Source: Stichopus chloronotus
Lineage: Eukaryota; Echinodermata; Holothuroidea; Aspidochirotida; Stichopodidae
DNA: 64,000 nucleotides
Assembly (NCBI GenBank): GCA_021234535.1
Contig: CM037843.1
Location: forward strand, 22,227,911-22,291,910
Reading direction: 5' to 3'
A program made the translations under genes and the position numbers. Positions 1-13,477 of the stretch are shown here, piece after piece; position 1 is the first letter of the stretch, and each line of letters begins with the position of its first letter. The notes under the pieces were generated by a model that was not told where the DNA came from, ran no database searches, and saw nothing but the letters and a program-made list of their open reading frames with translations.

Positions 1-244
1 GACAGTAGTTTTCATCCTACATAAGGAGTTATGACCACAAGTTAACACTTCATTTTTGTCCATTATGGCATTCCATAAATTAGACTGGTTGCTTTCCAAT
101 AACAGGTGTGCTAAGATAAATAAAACTTCATTACATGTAGCTCAAGCTGTGGTAGATTTGCCTTTGTGTTTATTAGTGATGTAAGTAATAGCCAGATATT
201 CATGAAAAAATATTTGCTGAGGACATCAATCTTAAATTTTGCAG

Positions 245-319
245 CAAACCGATGATGATGGCATGCCTTCAACTGAAACAGTTACTGATGAGGTGCAGGG
301 TTACTCATCAACAGACTTT
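245..319 (+). CDS. Internal coding exon of an unrecognised gene, exon-repeat copy 1
   Basis: This 75-base stretch is open in one frame, follows a good acceptor (TTTTGCAG) and is followed by a strong donor (GTAAGT). It encodes 25 residues beginning QTDDDGMPSTETVTDE and ending GYSSTDF, acidic and rich in Ser/Thr. It is a multiple of three, so it can be included or skipped without shifting frame. A clear relative lies at 1705-1773, with a shared pattern of D-G-x-x-S-[ST]-E-[ST]-[VI]-T-D followed by YSS[TN]DF. Two related, similarly bounded exons argue for real coding sequence. The family was not recognised. It could belong to a gene that starts left of the window or to the 5' part of the QPCT gene downstream; the sequence does not decide. 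Confidence 0.55.
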
Positions 320-1704
320 GTAAGTAACAATAAAAAAAAAGCTGTAGTAAACCTGTAAGGTATTGTAAGTTAGAAGAGTAGCAGGTTTATACTGCAGACA
401 TGGCAGCGTTGAAAAGTTAACGGCATTCTATACATACAATTTGTGCATTGATTACGGTGGCCAGATCCTGCCGACATCAACAGAGTCTCCGAGAAAGCTG
501 AAGGAATGGTCACCTTAGCATCATTGATGTGAACAAAGTTTTGGATCTCCCTGTACAAATCTCTGATGGACATTTTCAAAATGCTACAGTTCGCATACAT
601 GTACAGTATTTTATGAATCTTCATGCATGAAAGTTGCAGTATCTAGAATGATGTCATGTGACCTGCCATGAAATCACAAAACCTAACTGTTGGTAGGTTG
701 AGAGAGTGACAAGAAGCGATGCAAATGTTACACCAAAGTAAGTTATTGATTATGGTAATATTGTCAGTTTAACTCGGATGTCAAAATTGTCAGAAATGTA
801 TCAAGTGGACAGCAGTGTAACATGTTCTAGTTACGGAGTTCAATTTCACGGTTGAATACACTCTGTTAGCATGAAGACACATTAATTACACTCATTGTGC
901 CATACAACACTCATCAACTTGTTTCCTCGGCTTCCTTAGTGAAAGATGCTGTAATGCATGGCAGTAAAATCAGCATGTCCTTGCCTGGAGCCTGTTTGAG
1001 AAAGCTACAAGTTGAATAACAGAAAAGTAAAGTAGAAAAGTAAGAAAGTTAAACTTGTCAGTTAAAAAAACCCAAAAAATCTGAGATTCCGTACATACCC
1101 TGCAGTTTTAGAACACATAAGAAAACTGTGGTTTATTTGAATTAAACAATTGTAAAATCGCCTGATTTACGCTCCAAATGTCATTGTCAAGATTATCTAA
1201 AGATTCCAAGTCATCTCTTTTGAGTGCTGATTAATATAAATTTTCCACATGAAGTTCTTTTCGAGAGTTTCTGTTTTATACTGTACTGTAGTTCACAAAA
1301 TATGAGCAAACACTGCTTTGTTATTACATACTATAGAGTACCACACATTCTCTTCACCTGGCCTGATCAGTGCCTGCAAAGTCTTAGGAAAGCTTCTTAT
1401 TTTCAAGTTTTGGGTTTGCTATGCAGTACACGTATAACATGTAGTATTTTATGTATACAGATATGTGAAGTTGCAATGTTTTTTTTTTCATCACATTTTT
1501 CAAGAACAGGCAGTACAGTAGTTTTGTAAAGATGTTCATTTACATCAGTGTATGTAAGGTGTGATGATTTAGCAGTGAAAGACAAGTTTTGAGTTCTTCA
1601 AGGCTCCTGGTTACAGTACATTTAATTCAAAGAAATGATCTGAGAGACTGAGATTAACAGAATTTAACTGATTTTATTGACTCTATTGATGTTAAATATT
1701 GCAG
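320..1704 (+). other. Intron-like stretch, no gene seen
   Basis: The stretch runs from the donor at 320 to the acceptor at 1703-1704. It is AT-rich with short A and T runs. No conserved coding segment was seen on either strand; the short open frames lack family motifs. Confidence 0.5.
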
Positions 1705-1773
1705 CCTTCCACTGATGGATTGTCCTCAAGTGAATCAATTACAGACAAGCAGGCTTACTCTTCTAACGATTTT
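1705..1773 (+). CDS. Internal coding exon of an unrecognised gene, exon-repeat copy 2
   Basis: This 69-base open stretch lies between an acceptor (ATATTGCAG) and a donor (GTAAGT). It encodes 23 residues, PSTDGLSSSESITDKQ followed by AYSSNDF. It matches the exon at 245-319, two codons shorter at its start, so the pair looks like an ancient tandem exon duplication. Both are multiples of three in length and can be spliced in series. The peptide is Ser/Thr- and Asp-rich with no Cys and no hydrophobic segment, suggesting a flexible linker, possibly phosphorylated or O-glycosylated; that is inference. No further copy was found with confidence between here and the QPCT exons. Confidence 0.55.
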
Positions 1774-2059
1774 GTAAGTTATAGAGTTAGACCTCACTTG
1801 ATGGGACCAAACTGTGATAACAGCTTTTTCATATCTTTATGCAATTTAAACAATTTAATTATCATTACTATAGCCTGTTGCCTTCTCACAAGTCTCCTTT
1901 AGTGATAAACTCATATACTCTGCTTTCCATCTGTAAATTAGGCTAACACGATTCTAGACTGTATGGTGCCCATGTCCTTTGGTCTAATGGCCACTATATA
2001 TGATGTATCCAAATATATAAACTGGTTAATTAGTACATACTATTAAACTAATGCTGCAC

Positions 2060-2510
2060 TGTCCATTTGTAAAAGGTGATCCTCTCATTGTGGAAATAAC
2101 ATATCCCACCATCACTTCGTACTTGACATAAGTGTTTTCACAGGTAACCTGGGTACCTGGGTACCAGAATTGCATGTTATTACCCGATTCCTTCATAAAG
2201 TGAAAAATAACAACCGCTGTGTTCATACACTGTGTCAGATTGCCAAATTTCATCGACTGTACCATACACAGCAAATAGCTCTAAAGGAATTTTATTCTTT
2301 TTCTCAAGGAAAACAGGTAATCGTATTCATGAGAAAGTGTAGGTGGGTTTATGTAGTGAACTTGTACAATTCCTCCACCAAGTGTGATGCACAGTACTGT
2401 GAAAATACCAACGTTAACAAAAAAGCCACCATTTTGGTCAGGTACCCAGCGGGTGTGAGAAAAAAGTACCCGATTCTGAGTTTTAGGAATCAATGAAAAC
2501 ACTACCTGAC
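2060..2510. repeat. Left arm of a long inverted repeat (pairs with 5040-5450)
   Basis: Read in reverse complement, this arm matches about 5040-5450. Shared landmarks include a track around GTGTATGGTA and CAATCTGAC, a CATGAGAAAGTGTAGG-like track, and a GGGTACC-rich outer end that becomes GGGTACCGGGTTCCC in the other arm. The arms are imperfect and about 400 bases each. They bracket about 2.5 kb and look like the long termini of a DNA transposon. Confidence 0.6.
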
Positions 2511-2879
2511 ATTAAATTATTATACTGTATCGCCCTTTGTAGGGGCTATCAAGATAAGATATTGTAGTCACTTGGCTAGCAGAGCTACTGTATATATTGT
2601 ACTGTACACCCATGGGGGGAATGGTTGTCATAGAAACATTTGGAGTGGATGAGTAGTGACACCCCAGGCGTACCCCAGGGTAAAATGACCTTGGGTACAG
2701 TCTGGTCCTGTTGGGTCAGTAGTGTAAGTGAAAACGCGTCTGTGCAGATGCATGTGGGTGCTTGTATGCTGAGTGTGTGTGCGTGCATCTGCACCTGTCA
2801 GAATTTGGGCTTTTCCAACATACTGTACCATCAGAAGGATAGGAGCCATTAATTTTAAAGTTGGCAAGGTTTCGCACAG

Positions 2880-3735
2880 TGCCTAAGATGTACTAATTTT
2901 AGGGTAAATTGGATGAGATTTGCTGAGATTTGAGGAAAAAAGCCACTTTTGCACCAATATTTTCAGCATGTCTTGCAAAGTACCTGAGCAAGGACTTACC
3001 TGAGAATGTAATATTCAAGATATATCACTTTTTATTTGCTGATTTTTGACAACAAAAAATTTGCCCCCAAGTTTGGATTTCCAGCATATCTTTCGAACTA
3101 TTAGACCAATCAACTTGCAACTTTGTAAGGACGTACTGTACACCTGAGAACATGTTATGCAATGTAATAGTACTATAATAGTAAATCCAATGAAATGTGC
3201 TGATTTTTGAGAGGAAGAAAGCAAGTTTTTGCCCCAAAATTCCAGCATATTTAAGAACCAATTAATGTAAAACTTGGTACAGACTTACCTGAGAATACGG
3301 CATTCATTGTTCAGCATAGTATTACTGAAATGATAAGTCCAGTGACATTTGCTGATTTTTTAGAGTAAAAGCCAATTTTGCCCCAACATTTGTATTTCCA
3401 CCTGTCTTGAGAGCTATTTGAGCATTATGCATGAAATTTTACAAGGCCTTGCCTGCCATAATATTCAAGGTATCACTTTCATAGTGAATGGAGTCAAATT
3501 TTCTGACTTTTTAAAAAAAGGTCAATTTTGTAGCAAAATTTGGATTTCCAACATATCTCGAGAATTATCAGACGACTTAAGTTAAAACTTTGTAAAGATT
3601 TACTAGAGAATATTTAAGCTATACCACCTTTATGGGAATTAAGTTAAATTTGCTAATTTGGGGGAAAAATAGCCTGTTTTATGCCAAAACCTTCATTTCC
3701 AGCATATCTTGTAAAGTGTTTGAACATTAAATTAC
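2880..3735 (-). repeat. Degenerate tandem array, unit about 110-125 bases
   Basis: About seven units in a row carry the same landmarks: TTTGCTGATTTT, then AAAAGCCAATTTTGCCCC, then TTCCAGCATATCTT, then a phrase around AACTTTGTAAGGACTTACCTGAGAAT. The same array occurs in reverse complement at about 44370-45000 and 58985-59450, inside elements of the same family. The units are too diverged to code. Confidence 0.7.
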
Positions 3736-4169
3736 TTAAAGGTTGTGTGACATGCTTGTATGTAGAAAAGAGCAGTTGCCACCCTTCATGCAAAGGTTGC
3801 AAAGTAAAATCCCGAGTGAAAATCCATTGGAATTCGTTTATACTGTATCTACTGTATGACCATATTTGAGATACGACTTTTCAAAGTTTGAAAAAAATGC
3901 AAAACAGATGAAATTGGGTGTTGCACAGTGTCAGTTTTTCTTTTGTAAACCCTACATTATTTTGCCATCTTAATTACTGAATTTTACATTGGTAAGTGAT
4001 ATCGATATTTTTGAAGGAGAAAATACACTCTGCACATTCTTCCAAAATAAAATCCCCTGGACATATGTTAAACTCTCAAATGTCATTGAAATAAAGGTTA
4101 CGTAAATCAAGGATTGGCATCAGACAAATGAGAGTCCATCTCTTGATGTCACAAATTTACATATTCAGC

Positions 4170-4335
4170 CAATGTTTATTCATGACGCAGCTGTGAGACA
4201 CTTCTTTGCCATGTAAATTTGTAAATCTTTGATGGAGTTGGATGGAATTCATAGCTATTTTTCAACATTTTCAATGCTTAATGCACCCAATACTCCAAAG
4301 TGTCATTTTCGTGTCACACAATCTTTAAAATGTAA
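4170..4335 (-). repeat. Dispersed repeat, inverted relative to 32455-32615
   Basis: The stretch with AATGCTTAATGCACCCAATA, ATACTCCAAAGTGTCAT and a TTTGATGGAGTTGGATGGAA phrase matches 32455-32615 in reverse complement. It lies inside the interrupted element at 2530-6070, so it is probably a later insertion. No terminal repeats were resolved. Confidence 0.6.
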
Positions 4336-5039
4336 GGCCTAACCACAATGTTCCAGTGCTGGAGGACTCAAGACTGGTCTGGAGTCCTGATTTTCAAGGA
4401 CTTGGATTTTCAGATAAGGAATCATGTCAAGTCTGATTCTTAGGTAGAAACAATGTATTCAAATATCTTCAGTGTGGATACATCATTAGCGCTGACAGTT
4501 AGTTAAGGAGATAGGTTGAAGGTGGGGTTGAATCACAAAATCAGTTTACATACGCTCAGTTTGCATCAACGTGCCTAAGCAACAATGATAGCAGTGGTCG
4601 TTTCAAATGAAAATTTGTCTGTTGCATGACTTCCAATTTTGTGCTGAGTACAGTAACTGCATTGTAATTTGCCATGTACTATATGATGTATCACTTTAGG
4701 TGCTATGATGTATCACGTTAGGTTTATCTGACTGAGTGACTGTATAAAGTTTGCAGATTTAAGCGGCCTTTGTATCACTGTGATCACTTCTTACTAAAAG
4801 CTAAGAAAAGTGTAAAAGGATGTGTTTGAAGCAATAATGTCTTCAAGAATGGTTTTGCTAGAAAACATAAAGTATGCCATAATAGTAAAAGGTAGTTTTA
4901 TCAGCAATCAGAGCCAAAATTTTCTGTTATGCTCCATTAGTTTGTAAAACTCCAAATTTTCTTGCTTGCTATGCACCAACTGATGGTGGTGCTCTGCCCT
5001 GCAACTCCTTTGATTTTTAGGCATGTGGTTTAAGCGTGG

Positions 5040-5450
5040 ACACTAGTGTTTTCATAGATTCCTAAAACTAGGAATTGGTCATTTTTTCCCCTATACCCAT
5101 AGGGCACCCGACCACCATGGCGTCATTGTTTACGTTGGTATTCCAACAGTACAGTACAGTACTGTACATCACATTTGTGTGGAGGAATCTTACTAGTTCA
5201 TCACATACACTTGCCTACACTTTCTCATGAGTAGAACCACCTATTTTTCGTGGGAAAAAGAAGAAAATTCCATTTTGAGCTTTTTTGTTGTGTATGGTAG
5301 GTGCAATTTAGCAATCTGACCCAGTGTGTTCACACGGCAGTTGTGTCGTTTTTCATTTTATGAAGGAATCGGGTAGCGATTTGGGTAATAAAATGCCATT
5401 TGGGTACCGGGTTCCCTGTGAAAACACTGATGGACACCTTGTGTGTCAGT
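5040..5450. repeat. Right arm of a long inverted repeat (pairs with 2060-2510)
   Basis: This is the reverse-complement partner of 2060-2510. Matching landmarks are GATTCCTAAAACT near 5058, GGTATTCCAACAGTACAG near 5139, CACTTTCTCATGAG near 5218 and GGAATCGGGTAGC near 5364. A short self-complementary run of GTAC/TACTGTAC units lies at 5150-5167. Confidence 0.6.
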
Positions 5451-6074
5451 GTGCTCCTCACTGTATGGTCGTTGACCCTAACCTAAACCCAACCCTTTCA
5501 CTAACAGCCTTTTGTCTCGCCCTCCCAACTAGAGTTTTTAAGCCAAACAATAATTTTAGCAGCAATGGGTCCTGCACAGGTAAATGGGGACTAATGTGCA
5601 AGTAACATGTAGAGCAGGGTGTTCATATGTCCTTCCCCTAACTCTAACCACTAACCCTAACCTATAGAGTAGCCCAACATTACTGTATAATTGCGTTTAT
5701 GTAGTTTAGTATGCGCAGAAACTTTTAGGCTGTTCTCGTTATCGCTACATTAAGCCTAAGTAGTGGCACTGCAGTAGGGTACTGTAGGCATGCTACTTAT
5801 CGATGTTACCATTTTATGTTCCATTCTGCTGCTTTCCACCATTTTATATTTGAAGAAATATTTTGCTCAACAGATGTCATGTGATGGTGTGGCATGTGGC
5901 CTGGCTTCCATCAAAACGTCGACACCAAGCACTTCTCTTTTAAGTCCTCTCTGCGACTTGGTTGGACTAACAAACTGTGCAAGGCCCTGTATTTAAGTCG
6001 TTATTGAAGTCATTGCATGACAGCGATGAGATACAGTATGTGACTCTGTGGATTGCCACCTTGTTTTTGCACTT

Positions 6075-8130
6075 GTATGATATTGGCAGTCATTTTGCTA
6101 CAGTGCTCCTTTTGTCACAGACGATCAGTGTATTCGTGGAGGGGATGAACAGCTCTTCTGTATAGAGATACTGTATGCTGCAAACACCGTACCCCATAGT
6201 ACTTCGTCAACACGGCCATTTATGACAATATTATGTTTTCACCTGTCCATTGACACCACTATACAATACTAACAACATACTGTACTCTTACAGTACACAC
6301 CTGTACTTGCTCTTGTTGTAGAAGACCCACTAGCAGGCAGTACATAAGCAAAGGGACATTTTCATCCATAATTTGTGTTTCTTTGTTCTGTTAACCGCTT
6401 ACAGGTGAGTGTCCATCAGATTGTCGACAATTTCTTAGACTGCATTCAAAATGTATAGTGGTCCTCCCAACAGGGGTGTGAGACGTCCATTTTCTTAGAT
6501 GTAATCAGAGACATACAGTAGTTACTACTGTTGGTCCAAATGTGACAGCACACAGATAGTTTTGTTGCCAGTTAAATACAAATAGCAGCTGATATTTTTA
6601 ACTGTGCTCAGGACTGTTGCATGTGTAGCTACTACATTGCACATTTTCAGTACAGTATGTTATCCATTACTGTCTGATGCAGTTACTCAACATCACTGTT
6701 GCTGTACAGTAATATACAGGAATAGTGGCAGAGGAATACTCCGGCAGTGTTGAAATTAAAATAATGCCATTTGTACAATGGGCAACTTAAGTCCGCCAAA
6801 GTGGGCTTGTCACTTTTGCAAAAATCAAGTTACAATATCAAAATGTATGTCTGTCAATAAAAAGAATCATCAAGGCTGCTGATAGTTGAATATGCACACA
6901 TGCATTGTGATGGTTATTGATGAATTAATTTGACATCATCGAGACAGATTAAGATATTCTGTAGAGAAGATTTGCAACTTAAAACCCCCTAACTAAATTT
7001 GGTAGTCTGAAGCAAATCTTATTATAGGTATCTGGTTTTTCATTAGAGTGTTGAAGCAATGGCACATACTGCAGCATTTCTGCACCATCACTCAGGGTTT
7101 TCATTAGAGACCCTGTAGTAGTCTTAATCATTGCAGCTTGGTTTTGAGTGCACAGGACTCTGCCAACGGGTGGTCTACTACTTCAGAATATATGCCAATA
7201 CAGTACATAAGCTTCCACATGTACTAGTACTGTTTACAGTTTCAAAGAAACATTAGAGACGTTTATGTGAAATGAAGTGTGTGGTACTATAAACTGGCTT
7301 TCCTCTGTGCTCAGTTAGGAATTGTAAATTATTGTGTATTTAATTAGTCATCTGTCATTCTCTTCAGTGTTTAGTACTGCTATTAGAATTGGAACGGATA
7401 TATGTGTACACATTGAATCGACAATTTGACAGCTCAGGAAGTTTAATGAAAGTTTCACACAAGCAAGTACGCATGTTAAATGAAACGAGAAATGGGAAAT
7501 CAAGAGGTACCTGCACAAATTTCCACACTGGCAGAGCCAAGTCTGTTGTTATGCGAAGGGGCCAAATTTCCCCATAAAAAAGGAGGATAGGGCATTTTAG
7601 AATACATCTTACACAACTTTGTCTCTTCAAATCGAGTAGAAGCAAACACACTTGACAGATTTGTGGTACAAAACTATCTGTCAATGACAATTTTTGTTAG
7701 AGAGCACCCCAGTAGTGAGAAATAAATGTTGTGGCCCAAACGATAATATTTATGAGAATGTCTGTTATACTGTACCTCACCCTATCTTGCACATGGATTG
7801 TTGTTTGGTCGAATGTGATCAATGATTACCTGGACTCTGCAGGTAGACATTGATGGCCTTCAACCAACATCATTCCTGCTGCAAAGTTAAGGAGAGGCAA
7901 AGTTGTTAAATAGGTATGCTTGCATTTACTTGATTTGGAGAAAGAAAGCACAAAAAAGTTATGTAAGATGTATTTTACAATGTGTTATGCTCATTTTAAG
8001 CTCATTCAAAGGGAAGAAAGTTACAAAAAGAAAAATCATTTTGACCACAGAGGATTAAAGACAGTTAAATAATTGATAAGGCAAAGTTTTGAAATGTAGA
8101 GCCTGCTCCTGAATTTGAGATCTTTTTACT
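6075..8130. other. Non-coding stretch, no gene recognised
   Basis: Copies of TACTGTA and TACAGTA are frequent, as in much of the first 12 kb. No spliced coding segment or transposon terminus was identified. The open frames at 7364-7690 (-) and 7389-7577 (+) overlap each other and show no family motif. Confidence 0.4.
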
Positions 8131-8136
8131 TTTATT

Positions 8137-9510
8137 GATTCCTTGCCAAAGGCAGAAGGAATCTATGCGATGGTGATGTCGTGTGTGTGCGTGTGTGTAT
8201 GCGTGCGTGTGTGTATGTGTGTACGTGACACTTCTTGTAAACAAGATATCTCAAGAAGGGTAACCATGACTGATCTCATACTTGGGGTGTGTGGGTTGGT
8301 CATATTGAGTAGATGATCCCTATTGTTTTGGGTGGAGGTCAAAGGTCATTTGAGGTCACCAGAGGTCAAAATGTGAAAACCTTGCCGAAGGCAGAAGGAA
8401 TCTATGCGATGGTGATGTGTATGTGTGTGCGGATGTGCGTTTGTATATGACGCCTTGCTTGTAAACACGATATCTCAAGAAGTGTAACCATGACTGGTCT
8501 CATACTTGGTGTGTGGGTTGGTCATACTGAGTAGATGATCCCTATTGTTTTTTGTGGTGGTCAAAGGTCATTTGAGGTCACCAGAGGTCAAAATGCAAAA
8601 ACCTTGTAAACATGATATCTCAAGAACTGGTAACTGTGACTGATGTCATACTTAGTGTGTTGGTTGTTCATATTGAGTAGATGATCCCTAGTTGTTTTTG
8701 GTGGAGGTCAAAGGTCATTTGAGGTCACCAGAGGTCAAACTGGAAAACTTTGTAAAAACAATATCTCCAGAAGGGTAACTGTAACTGATGAGGTCAGAGG
8801 TCAAACTGTAAAAACTTTGTAAACACAATACTGTATCTTCAGAAGGGTAACTGTGAATGATATCATACTTGGTGTATGGGTTGGTCACATTGAGTAGATG
8901 ATCCATATTGTTTTTAGTGGAGGTCAAAGGTCATTTGAGGTCACCAGAGATCAAAATGTGAAAAAACTTGTGAACACAATAATCTCAAGAACAGTAACGG
9001 TGACTGATGTCATACTTACTATGTTTCTTGGTCATATTGAGTAAATGATCCCTAGTGTTTTTGGTGGATGTCAAAGGTCATTTGAGGTCACCTGAGGTCC
9101 AAATGTGAAAACCTTCTAAACACAATATCTCCAGAAGGGTAAGTGTAACTGATATCATACTTGGTGTGTGGGTTGGTCATATTGAGTAGATGATCCTTAT
9201 TGTTTTTGGTGGAGGTCAAAGGCCATTTGAGGTCACCAGAGGTGAAACCTTGCCAACACATTATCTCCAGAAGGGTAATGTTGACTGATGTCATACTTGA
9301 TGTGTGGGTGCCCCAGTACTGGGTAGGTGATCCCTATTGCTTTTAGTGGACGTCAAATGTCATTTGAGGTCACCAAAATTAAGGTTTTTGGGTTAAAGAC
9401 TTATTAATGTGGTGTTTCAAGACCAGTAACTGCAGTTGATCTCATACTTGTCATGTGGATAATTCATGCTTGTTATAATGTAACTATGTAGCAAGGAATC
9501 ACAAAGCCTT
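8137..9510. repeat. AGGTCA-rich tandem satellite, array 1
   Basis: Degenerate units of roughly 150-200 bases each carry three phrases in order: ACAATATCTCAAGAAGGGTA, then CTGATNTCATACTTGGTGTG, then GGAGGTCAAAGGTCATTTGA with a third AGGTCA. The first unit is preceded by a TG-rich microsatellite at 8179-8225. The array is flanked by a short inverted motif: GATTCCTTGC near 8138 and GCAAGGAATC near 9490, each beside a CAAAGGC/GCCTTTG word. That suggests the array is the body of an inverted-repeat element. Confidence 0.75.
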
Positions 9511-10009
9511 TGGGCTTTCTGGTTAACAAAACAGTGTGCATTAGATAAATATTATGTTCTAAAATGAAAATATGTGGTTTTTGTTATTGCAATAACATCC
9601 CTCCTTTTTTTCCTAATACACTAACAAGTTTTTGCTAACCAATTGCTAGTCACTTTTTCATTCTGCTTTCATTTTAACCAAGACTGTTCAGTGTACAGTT
9701 CTGTTCTTTGTCAAATCTGCTTGACATATTGTATATTAAACAGTGTGAAATGCACTCACTGTACTGCATACTCTTTTCATTGCCAATAAAAAAAAGTCCT
9801 GTACTGGTCCTTAATGTGTTTCCATGTAGGGGGGGTTGGTGTTGCATCGCTCTAGTTCTAATATACAATTGTCAGATAAAAGCCGACCTCGAGTTTGTTT
9901 ACATAGTTGACATAGATGGAGAATATTCAGTTCAAAGGAAAGGTATATTACTTACTAGTGAGTCATATGCTAATGAGCCTCCCTTTGTTTCTGCATTCTC
10001 TACTCACAG
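9511..10009. other. Stretch before the first recognised QPCT exon
   Basis: No QPCT signal-peptide exon could be identified. An open frame covers 9708-10049 on the + strand, but its reading frame differs from the conserved QPCT frame in the following exon and shows no hydrophobic leader. The acceptor at 10008-10009 (CTACTCACAG) closes this stretch. Confidence 0.4.
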
Positions 10010-10158
10010 AAATCACATCAAGCACAAATTCTTTCATCTGAGGAAGTAGATCAAATCACCCAGCGCATAGACATCGATCAACTCCTCAAGTACCGAATTG
10101 TCTCCTTTGATGAAAGCAAGAGTGCCTGACACCCCTGGGAAATGAGGAGGCTAGACAG
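10010..10158 (+). CDS. QPCT: QPCT-family exon, N-terminal part of mature enzyme, frame broken twice
   Basis: The exon lies between acceptor ACTCACAG and donor GTACTG. Translation gives three QPCT-like pieces in three frames. KSHQAQILSSEEVDQITQRI runs from 10010. TSINSSSTELSPLMKARVPD and then TPG run from 10071 in the next frame. EEARQ runs from 10144 in the third frame. Together they follow the family's start of the mature enzyme, including the turn resembling R-x-P-x-[ST]-PG and the ARQ-H join to the next exon. Each break behaves like one extra base, near 10066-10070 and near 10140-10143. In-frame stops lie at 10068-10070 and 10141-10143 in the middle frame. Either the assembly has base errors here or the gene is damaged at this end; the next two exons are clean. 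Reading it as spliced phase 0 to phase 0 requires the breaks to be corrected. Confidence 0.8.
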
Positions 10159-12629
<2,471 letters not shown>

Positions 12630-13199
12630 TAACCTGTGAAATTGATCTGAAAGTCACACGTAGTGATATTGGACCTCAACAGTTCAGAGTGATTACTGTT
12701 TACATGTAAAGTATAAAGGCCTTATCATCAATCTTTGCCTGCAAGATTGTGAGTGAGTTAATTTCATCATGCTTTAAATTGATTACTGCTGTATATCAGA
12801 CTTACCTAAAAAGTAACTTCTACTCTCCGAAAGTACAAACGTTCCCCAGTGTTGGCATCCTCTTTTCCAGTTTCATTTAAAATTCTAAATTTGCATTGGC
12901 CTGTAGTTTGAACTAGTTTCTCAATCATGATGTTCTGTATGTGTGTTTTTAACATGGTTTGTCATGTTTAACTTGCAAGATATATATATGTTGAGATATG
13001 ATAAATGTTTTGACTCGTTGGTTACCATAAGTCCTTTGGTATGTGGTGTGGGCTAAACAGCAATTGAGGTGGAGAGTCTTAAGTCAAGTTGTAAATAATC
13101 GGGAACAAAATTTGGCAAAAAGAAGCTTGGCCAGAGCTTGTGATTCATTATGCAGGTGTACTATGCTGAAGGAAAGAAACTCGTTGTATTTGGTGGAGG

Positions 13200-13477
13200 T
13201 CAAGTTATAGAAACCTTGTAAGCATGACATCTTAGCAAGTACAAGCTTTGCCTAATCCCATGTTGAGTATACTGATTTACGTCTGATACTGTTTTATGTA
13301 GTCCAAGATTGCTCCCGATGGTCATTGTGTTTGCTTGATTTCATAAATTTCATCCATTTTTGGTTTTGATGAAATCGTAACCTTTGCAATCACACAGCAC
13401 TGGGTGTGTATGTGTGTGTGTATGTGTGTTTGTGATGCATACCTTGTACACAATATCTCAAGAAGGGAAGCTTGGAC
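13200..13477. repeat. Left part of AGGTCA-type satellite, array 2
   Basis: Phrases such as GGAGGTCAAGTTATAGAAAC, a TG-rich run at 13404-13432 and ACAATATCTCAAGAAGGGAA belong to the same satellite as 14200-15600. The array is split here by the insertion at 13478-14193. Confidence 0.6.

Larger units (their letters stand above)
2530..6070 (-). mobile_element. Interrupted copy of the GGCAATCC-ended transposon family, reverse orientation
   Basis: Reading backwards, this block follows the same order as the elements at 43720-45113 and 58284-59795. First comes a terminus near 6025-6060 (GCGATGAGATAC, then a GTGGATTGCC-type end). Next are a CCCTAACTCTAACC track near 5637 and an AAACAATAATTTTAGCAG track near 5545. 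The repeated array is at about 2880-3735, and a CCCATGG / GTAGTCACTTGG end lies near 2560-2615. About 1.8 kb of other sequence sits inside it, including the repeat at 4170-4335. No transposase reading frame was recognised, so it is probably non-autonomous. Confidence 0.5.

Noticed and set aside
7842..7890. Possible third copy of the mini-exon (DIDGLQPTSF after a CTGCAG)
   Set aside because: Only a few residues resemble the two exons at 245 and 1705, the frame stops soon, and there is no donor at the right place.
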